Origin: DATEEG01 sp035525055
GTDB taxonomy: Bacteria > Actinomycetota > Acidimicrobiia > Spongiisociales > ZC4RG35
Reading direction: 5' to 3'
Assembly: GCA_035525055.1 (NCBI GenBank)
Contig: DATLEZ010000138.1
Span: 1-10,557, forward strand
Length of the DNA stretch: 10,557 bases
In this document: positions 6,132 through 10,557 of the stretch, in pieces
How the letters are laid out: every line of letters starts with the position of its first letter
Numbering within the stretch: the stretch's first letter is position 1
Notes under the pieces: model-generated
Database searches by the model: none
Told to the model about the DNA's origin: nothing
The model's input: the letters and a program-made list of their open reading frames with translations, nothing else
Translations under genes and position numbers: made by a program

Positions 6132-7202
6132 CTAATCACCATCCCAAACCCGCGAGACAAGCACCCGGAAGTCACCCAGGCCTCGAGGATGCAGCAGGGT
6201 TTCCGCCTCAACACTCCTCGACCTCTCTCGAAGGCGTTCGACCTCGGGACCGTTGCGGGCCAGCTCCAACTCCCGTCGCCTAGAGAGCGAAAGCTCTTCC
6301 CGAAGCCCCCAAGCAGCCAGGAAGTCGTCTTGTCGATAGAGCTCGACTTCGGCACCGAGGGCCTGCGCGCAAGCGACCAGCGCCGAAAAGTTGACGTCTG
6401 CGGTGATGTCGGTGGCGCCGGGCTCATCGAGAGGATGCGGTCCCAGATGGTGGGAGCGATAGGTTCGAAGCGTACCGTCACGTCGGCGCGGGGCCAGACC
6501 CTCGGCCGTGTCGCCGTAGTCGATGACGAGGAGGGACCCGGCCGAGATCCGCGACAGAACCTTGTGTAGCCAGGCCTTGGCCTGCATCTGGACCTCGACC
6601 CACCCGCCCGGCGCGACCGGCCCTGCAAACGCCTCCAGCCACTCCGTAACCTCGGGACGCGGAGGAGCGTCGACGAAGGAGAGGGTTTCGCCATCGCTCC
6701 CCACCCATCTTTCCCGCCATCCCCCGTCCGTGAGCTGGGCGATCGCCATCGGAAGGTTGTCGATCAACTCGTTGGCGATGACAACCCCGCGGATCGGATC
6801 GGGAACCTCGCTCAGATCGCTCACGACCCGCTCGGATTTTAGAAGCCGGGCTAGGGCGACGCGGGCCGCTGGCGAGACATCGACCGCCCAAGCTTCCAAG
6901 GGTTCGGCACCCAACGGTTTCGCAGCGAGCAGGGGGCCGAGTAGGGATCCCGAGCCAGCTCCGACTTCTACCACCGTAAACGGGTCCCCGATCCGTTCGT
7001 ACTCCGACTCGACGAAGCGGGCGATCGTCTGACCGAAGAGTGGGCTCACCTCAGGGCTGGTCAGGAAGTCGCCGCTCTTCTCGGATCGGAGAACTTCACC
7101 CGAGAAGAAGCCGCCAGGCCCGTACAAAGCGAGTTCCATGAACCGGTCGAAAGGAATTGGGCCGGAAATGGCGATCTCCTCTCGAATAGACTGCACCAGC
7201 AC
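6132..7202 (-). CDS. MidA-family class I SAM-dependent methyltransferase
   Basis: Encodes 356 aa of the MidA/NDUFAF7 family (formerly DUF185). The N-terminal signature GPIPFDRFMELALYGPGGFF covers residues 14-33. GDFLTSPEVSPLFG is at 44-57, the SAM-binding glycine-rich motif VVEVGAGSGSLL at 77-88, and the acidic post-II motif ANELIDNLP at 143-151. A later LLVIDYGDTAEG and DITADVNF complete the family pattern. The mitochondrial homologue methylates an arginine of complex I subunit NDUFS2; bacterial targets are not well established, so the substrate here is unknown. Length is normal. The start is a GTG at 7202 with another GTG two codons later and no Shine-Dalgarno, so the exact start is uncertain. 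It is divergent from the LLM oxidoreductase across 42 bp and is followed by the subtilase gene, which appears to have its own promoter. Confidence 0.93.
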   Translation of the reverse strand: MLVQSIREEIAISGPIPFDRFMELALYGPGGFFSGEVLRSEKSGDFLTSPEVSPLFGQTIARFVESEYERIGDPFTVVEVGAGSGSLLGPLLAAKPLGAEPLEAWAVDVSPAARVALARLLKSERVVSDLSEVPDPIRGVVIANELIDNLPMAIAQLTDGGWRERWVGSDGETLSFVDAPPRPEVTEWLEAFAGPVAPGGWVEVQMQAKAWLHKVLSRISAGSLLVIDYGDTAEGLAPRRRDGTLRTYRSHHLGPHPLDEPGATDITADVNFSALVACAQALGAEVELYRQDDFLAAWGLREELSLSRRRELELARNGPEVERLRERSRSVEAETLLHPRGLGDFRVLVSRVWDGD

Positions 7203-7206
7203 AGTA

Positions 7207-7238
7207 TTGACAGACGCCAGACGCCACGCGTCTACCGT
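7207..7238 (+). promoter_or_regulatory. Divergent-promoter region with operator-like repeat
   Basis: A consensus -35 box TTGACA (7207-7212) points toward the plus-strand oxidoreductase. TACCGT (7233-7238), 6 nt before its ATG, fits the TANNNT -10 of leaderless genes, although the 20-nt spacing is long. Between the boxes AGACGC (7219-7224) and GCGTCT (7228-7233) form an inverted repeat with a 3-nt gap, and another AGACGC occurs at 7212-7217. The geometry is that of a repressor or activator operator in a divergent promoter. The regulator is unknown, and no regulator gene is in the window. Confidence 0.5.
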
Positions 7239-7244
7239 CTGATC

Positions 7245-8099
7245 ATGGACTTCGGGCTATTCATATTTCCCAGCGACACCACCCTGCAACCGGTCGAGGC
7301 GGGGAGGGCGGCCGAGGAGGCCGGATTCGAATCGCTGTTCTTTCCGGAGCATTCCCACATACCGACTTCGCGGGCTACGCCGTGGGGAGGAGTTGCCGAC
7401 GCTCCCCCGCTCCCCCATTGGTATTGGCGGTCATTAGATCCGTTCGTTGCCCTGGGAGCGGTGGCGGCTACGACCAACAGGCTGAAGCTAGGGACCGGAA
7501 TAACCCTCGTAGCTCAGCGCGATCCGATCTGGCTGGCCAAGGAGGTCGCCAGTCTCGACCAGATCTCGGGTGGCCGGGTCATCTTTGGAATCGGGTATGG
7601 ATGGAACAAAGAGGAACTGGCATCGCACGGTGTCGCATACGAGCGGAGACGGGCCGTGCTGCGCGAGAGGATCCTCATGATGAAGTCGCTCTGGACCGAG
7701 GAAGTCGCCTCGTTCGACGGTGACTTGCTGCACCTCGAGCCATCCTGGGCTTGGCCCAAGCCCGTTCAGAAACCCTACCCCCCGATCATCATGGGCGGCG
7801 CCGCAGGTCCCAAGACGATCGCCGATATGGTCGAGTTCTGCGATGGCTGGATGCCTCTGGGCACCCGTCACGATCTCGATGGGAATCTGTCGATCGTCCG
7901 CAAAGCCGTTGAGGCCGGCGGGAGGGATCCGTCCGCCTTCAACATCACGGCCTACGGAGTCAAAGGGGCCAGGGAAAACGTCGAGCATCTGATCGAGCTC
8001 GGCATCGACCGAATCGTGTTCAACCTGCCGCAGCGCGAGCCGGCGGAGGTGCTCGATCGGATCGGGATCCTGCGAGACCTGATCGCCGGCTACGCCTGA
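7245..8099 (+). CDS. Luciferase-like (LLM class) F420-dependent oxidoreductase
   Basis: Encodes 284 aa with the bacterial luciferase-like TIM-barrel pattern. MDFGLFIFPSD opens the first strand, EEAGFESLFFPEH lies at about 24-36, and TNRLKLGTGITLVAQRDP at 77-94 is followed by the family hallmark SLDQISGGRVIFGIGYGW (103-120). PPIIMGGAAGPKT (179-191) and DGWMPLG (200-206) are typical of the F420-using branch (Rv2161c-like, TIGR03619-type). Cytoplasmic flavin or deazaflavin redox chemistry is expected; the substrate cannot be read from the sequence. FMN use is an alternative, though the actinobacterial-looking context favours F420. The ATG has no Shine-Dalgarno and sits 6 nt after a TACCGT element, suggesting a leaderless mRNA. 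It is the only complete plus-strand gene and converges on the VOC gene with a 9-nt gap. Confidence 0.93.
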   Translation: MDFGLFIFPSDTTLQPVEAGRAAEEAGFESLFFPEHSHIPTSRATPWGGVADAPPLPHWYWRSLDPFVALGAVAATTNRLKLGTGITLVAQRDPIWLAKEVASLDQISGGRVIFGIGYGWNKEELASHGVAYERRRAVLRERILMMKSLWTEEVASFDGDLLHLEPSWAWPKPVQKPYPPIIMGGAAGPKTIADMVEFCDGWMPLGTRHDLDGNLSIVRKAVEAGGRDPSAFNITAYGVKGARENVEHLIELGIDRIVFNLPQREPAEVLDRIGILRDLIAGYA

Positions 8100-8108
8100 C
8101 CGCGCGAC

Positions 8109-8522
8109 CTAACCGCGGGCGGAGATCTGCTGCACCGCCCAACCGTTCCCGTCTGGATCGGTGAAGAAGACGAAGCCAACGTTGTCGAGAGCGGTCCCTC
8201 CCCGCGCCAGCCGGCTCATGTCCCCGTCGAACACCTGAACGTCGCCCGCCTCAACTCCTCGTTCGACGAGTTGGGCATGGGCGGCGACGATGTCGGAGAC
8301 GACAAGCTGGAGGCCTTTGATGGAGCCTGGCTGCATGTCCGTAACGCCCTTTCCCACCACGATCGAACAACCCGACCCGGGCGGGGTCAACTGGACGAAA
8401 CGCATCTCATCGCTCACCTTCGTGTCGTGGTCCACGTTGAAGCCCAGCTGATCGGCGTAGAACGACTTGGCCCGATCCACATCCGTCACGGGGACGACGA
8501 CAACTTCCAGAGTCCAGTTCAC
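8109..8522 (-). CDS. VOC-fold (glyoxalase/bleomycin-resistance-like) protein
   Basis: Encodes 137 aa from a GTG at 8522. This start is chosen because a strong AAGGAGG lies 9 nt upstream (8538-8532) and because it puts the first beta strand at the N-terminus; an ATG at 8555 would add 11 basic residues. Two beta-alpha-beta-beta-beta modules are visible: VVVVPVTDVDRAKSFYADQL (7-26) and LQLVVSDIVAAHAQLVERGV (71-90), ending in FFTDPDGNGWAVQQ (119-132). VOC proteins include glyoxalase I, dioxygenases and drug-binding proteins. By eye the usual first metal His is replaced by a hydrophobic residue and the final Glu by Gln132, so a metal-dependent reaction is doubtful. It lies 39 nt downstream of pabBC on the same strand, probably cotranscribed. 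Function unknown. Confidence 0.9.
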   Translation of the reverse strand: MNWTLEVVVVPVTDVDRAKSFYADQLGFNVDHDTKVSDEMRFVQLTPPGSGCSIVVGKGVTDMQPGSIKGLQLVVSDIVAAHAQLVERGVEAGDVQVFDGDMSRLARGGTALDNVGFVFFTDPDGNGWAVQQISARG

Positions 8523-8561
8523 GATTAATCGCCTCCTTACTCGTTCTGCTTTCAACCGGTT

Positions 8562-10298
8562 CTAACCAAGCTCGATCGGCTCCCACCCGCGTAAGGCATT
8601 GACCCTGGCGAGGCGCGAGGCAAGTTTCAATTCGGCAACAGTGATCGAACGTTCACTCAACCGACCCGTGGCGATCAACTCGGCCCTGTAACTGCCCGGT
8701 AGGAGCCCGGCCGACATGGGCGGGGTCGACCAGGTTCCGTCGATTTCGACCGCCAGATTGCCGACCGTGGTCTCGGTTACCTCACCCGAGGGGTTGATCA
8801 GGATGACGTCGTCGACGTTGGTGGAGCGAGCCCTGGCCTCGTCGTAGGTGGTTCGATTACTGGTCTTGTGGTACAAGAAGATGTCGGAGGGGTCGACCGG
8901 CATCGAATCGACAGCCGCGACGACAGTTGCCGCCGCCGGCAGGGCGCCGGTGTCGACCGAGATTTCCCCTGCCCGGCCAACGGTCAACTTCAAACGCAGA
9001 GGTCCCGAGCGGCCGGCCACTGCCGCCCGCAAAGCAGCCCGGATCTCCGCCGGGTCAAGGGGAATGTCGAAGTATCGAGCCGAGCCGATGAGTCGTTCCA
9101 GGTGCCGGTCGAGCAGCCAAAAGCCTCCGTCGGCTGACCACCGAATCGTTTCGATGAGGTCGAACGAGGCACTCCGTCGCGCCAACACCTCTGCTTTGAG
9201 AAGGGCTTCGTTGTACTCGCCGGCTGTGGTGGAGTCGTAGGTGATGCCTCCTCCGGTGCCATAGGTCGCCGACGAATCGGCCCGGTCGATGATCACTGTT
9301 CTGATAGCGACGTTGAACGCCCACTCCGGCCCACCTCCGGCGCCCGGCCCGCCGAAACCTACCGCCCCGCAATAGACCCCTCGCCGGTCGCTTTCGAGTT
9401 GCTCGATTATCCCCATCGTCGACACCTTGGGAGCGCCGGTGATGGATGCGCATGGAAAGAGCGCTCCGAAGACGTCGGTCAACGATGTCCCCGCTATCGG
9501 CTCGGACTCAACAGTCGAGGTCAGCTGCCATACGGTGTCGTACTTCTCGGTCGTGAACAACGCCGGGACCTTCACCGTCCCGACGCGAGAGATCCGACCG
9601 AGGTCATTGCGAACCATGTCGACGATCATCAAGTTCTCGGCACGATCTTTCTCGGAGGACTCGAGCTGGGCGCGTAGCTGCTCGTCGTCGGTGAGCATGA
9701 GGCCGCGGCGACTGGTGCCCTTCATCGGCTTAGAGACGATCCGCCCGTGCCGCCACTCGAAGAACAACTCCGGAGAGGCAGAAGCTACGACCCAGCGGCC
9801 GGTGTCGATCAGGGCGCCATAACCGCACGCCTGGGCATTGACAAGGTCGCGATAGAAAGCCTCGGCCGAACCTTCGAACGAAGCTTCGAGCCGAAAGGTG
9901 AAGTTCACCTGGTAGGTGTCGCCGGCCCGGATCCGTTGGCGGATGCGCTCGACCGCTTGGTAGTAGTCCTCCTTCGACAGTCTGCTGTTCCATGGTTGGA
10001 GCGAGTAACCCGCGCTGCGAAGTGAACTGGCCGGCCGGCGCGTGCGCGAAACAGCGAACCAGACCAACGGCAACTCCGACATTTGATCGGACACCTTCAT
10101 CACCGGGTCGAAGGCGGGGGCGGCCTCGTAGCAGACGAAGCCGGCCACCCATCGTCCCCGGGCTACCTCCCGTGCAGCCTCGGCGAGAACTTCGAGGACC
10201 TCGCCGACCTCACGGGCTTCAAGGATCCGCTCGATCGGGCCCAGGGCGAAACTGCGTCGCCGACGAGGACGGAGATCGTCGAAACGGGCGCTCGGCAT
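8562..10298 (-). CDS. pabBC: Aminodeoxychorismate synthase component I fused to aminodeoxychorismate lyase (PabB-PabC)
   Basis: Encodes 578 aa joining two steps of 4-aminobenzoate synthesis for folate. The PabB part (about 1-375) has the chorismate-binding motifs AGDTYQVNFT (125-134), KPMKGTSRRG (190-199), DRAENLMIVDMVRNDLGR (218-235), PCASITGAPK (282-291) and GGGITYDSTTAGEYNEA (349-365). Lys193 in the MKGT motif matches the nucleophilic lysine of PabB and argues against anthranilate synthase. The PabC part (about 379-578) is a fold-type IV PLP lyase: FDLIETIRW, DRHLERL (397-403), the likely PLP lysine K478 in YHKTSNRTTYDEA, and SGEVTETTVGNL (504-515). The glutaminase PabA is not in the window. 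The ATG at 10298 lacks a Shine-Dalgarno but has TACTCT 8 nt upstream, consistent with leaderless translation. The VOC gene follows. Confidence 0.95.
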   Translation of the reverse strand: MPSARFDDLRPRRRRSFALGPIERILEAREVGEVLEVLAEAAREVARGRWVAGFVCYEAAPAFDPVMKVSDQMSELPLVWFAVSRTRRPASSLRSAGYSLQPWNSRLSKEDYYQAVERIRQRIRAGDTYQVNFTFRLEASFEGSAEAFYRDLVNAQACGYGALIDTGRWVVASASPELFFEWRHGRIVSKPMKGTSRRGLMLTDDEQLRAQLESSEKDRAENLMIVDMVRNDLGRISRVGTVKVPALFTTEKYDTVWQLTSTVESEPIAGTSLTDVFGALFPCASITGAPKVSTMGIIEQLESDRRGVYCGAVGFGGPGAGGGPEWAFNVAIRTVIIDRADSSATYGTGGGITYDSTTAGEYNEALLKAEVLARRSASFDLIETIRWSADGGFWLLDRHLERLIGSARYFDIPLDPAEIRAALRAAVAGRSGPLRLKLTVGRAGEISVDTGALPAAATVVAAVDSMPVDPSDIFLYHKTSNRTTYDEARARSTNVDDVILINPSGEVTETTVGNLAVEIDGTWSTPPMSAGLLPGSYRAELIATGRLSERSITVAELKLASRLARVNALRGWEPIELG

Positions 10299-10306
10299 AA
10301 CGACGG

Positions 10307-10334
10307 AGAGTAGATCCGGAGGCCTAAGGGTCAG
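10307..10334 (-). promoter_or_regulatory. Candidate leaderless promoter of pabBC
   Basis: On the minus strand CTGACC (10334-10329), a 16-nt spacer and TACTCT (10312-10307) lie just before the pabBC ATG. Eight nt separate the -10-like TANNNT box from the start, so transcription would begin at or within a base or two of the ATG. The absence of any Shine-Dalgarno agrees with this. Confidence 0.5.
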
Positions 10335-10367
10335 TAGCCAGCAGGCATCAGCACGGGTGCTGGCTAC
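10334..10367. repeat. 10-bp inverted repeat behind the pabBC promoter
   Basis: GTAGCCAGCA (10334-10343) pairs perfectly with TGCTGGCTAC (10358-10367) around a 14-nt loop. It touches the -35 box of pabBC and could be an operator or a structural repeat. No T-tract follows on either strand. Confidence 0.6.
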
Positions 10368-10400
10368 CGACCGAATCTGAAGGCAATTAGCCGCTGAAAC

Positions 10401-10426
10401 CGCGGCCTATAACCTTAGGGGCCGCG
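10401..10426 (+). promoter_or_regulatory. GC-rich inverted repeat containing a TATAAC box
   Basis: CGCGGCC (10401-10407) pairs with GGCCGCG (10420-10426). The loop begins with TATAAC (10408-10413), five of six matches to a -10 consensus pointing toward the right-edge gene. No good -35 is seen 16-18 nt upstream, so promoter function is tentative. Initiation near 10420 would give a leader of about 95 nt containing the large hairpin described next. Confidence 0.3.
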
Positions 10427-10441
10427 CGGATAGGTGATTGC

Positions 10442-10502
10442 CGTTGGGTCTTGGGTTGCCTCGGGGATGATCCCGAGTGCACGCAACCCACAAGACCCAA
10501 CG
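10442..10502 (+). promoter_or_regulatory. 61-nt imperfect hairpin abutting the ribosome binding site of the right-edge gene
   Basis: CGTTGGGTCTT (10442-10452) pairs with AAGACCCAACG (10492-10502), GGGTTGC (10453-10459) with GCAACCC (10483-10489), and CTCGGG (10460-10465) with CCCGAG (10472-10477). Two small bulges are left and about 24 pairs form. The last pair is the first G of the Shine-Dalgarno GGAGGTG (10502-10508). It could be a 5' regulatory leader, an mRNA end protector, or a terminal repeat of a mobile element whose gene starts at 10514. Confidence 0.7.
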
Positions 10503-10513
10503 GAGGTGTCAGT

Positions 10514-10557
10514 ATGGGCGCGCTGGACCTGGATGTGGTGGATGTGGTCTGGGAGGC
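10514..10557 (+). CDS. N-terminus of a gene cut by the window edge, possibly a transposase
   Basis: ATG at 10514 with an excellent Shine-Dalgarno GGAGGTG five nt upstream. Only 14 full codons are visible, MGALDLDVVDVVWE. That is too short to assign a family. The VVDVVWE helix resembles the start of some IS5-like transposases (typically xDxLWExVxPLLP), and the palindromic DNA directly upstream would suit a mobile element, but this is a guess. Confidence 0.55.
   Translation, partial: MGALDLDVVDVVWE

Noticed and set aside
8100..8108. Bidirectional terminator between the convergent LLM and VOC genes
   Set aside because: The gap is only 9 nt and no T-flanked stem-loop can be drawn around it.

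Overview
The window is GC-rich bacterial chromosome and looks like an actinobacterium or close relative. The grounds are high G+C, GTG and TTG starts, a predicted F420-dependent luciferase-like oxidoreductase, a fused PabB-PabC protein and several starts that look leaderless. An uncultured Acidimicrobiia-like lineage is my guess, but the sequence does not prove it. Almost everything is read on the minus strand; the exceptions are the gene at 7245-8099 and the cut gene at the right edge.

Left end (1-620, minus strand): tRNA-Tyr, tRNA-Thr and tRNA-Met lead into the first 46 codons of tuf (EF-Tu). This is a variant of the widespread tRNA-tuf translation cluster. The spacer between tRNA-Thr and tRNA-Met is filled by three consecutive hairpins, and a triple 12-nt tandem repeat lies just upstream of tRNA-Tyr.

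Region 618-2936 (minus): a Thr-linker lipoprotein of unknown function, then a 376-nt non-coding gap, then htpX (membrane M48 metalloprotease), which overlaps a small five-helix membrane protein. The gap holds a 292-bp element bounded by about 27-nt imperfect inverted repeats with several hairpins inside. It is the least explained object in the window.

Region 2963-7202 (minus): a large secreted subtilase with I9 propeptide, S8 catalytic domain with PA insertion, Fn3-like and pre-peptidase C-terminal-type domains, preceded by a MidA-family SAM methyltransferase gene. A perfect 13-bp hairpin separates the subtilase from the lipoprotein. Secreted protease, lipoprotein and HtpX form an envelope and proteolysis neighbourhood, but only htpX and the small membrane protein look tightly coupled.

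Region 7203-8522: a 42-bp divergent intergenic region with an operator-like repeat separates MidA from an LLM-class oxidoreductase on the plus strand. That gene converges on a VOC-fold gene lying directly downstream of pabBC.

Right end (8562-10557): the pabBC fusion makes 4-aminobenzoate for folate and has a credible leaderless promoter. Beyond it lie three hairpins and the start of a plus-strand gene preceded by a 61-nt imperfect hairpin that abuts its Shine-Dalgarno sequence. No CRISPR array, prophage or complete insertion sequence is visible. I did not find a convincing new multi-gene system; the strongest unexplained signals are non-coding structures.
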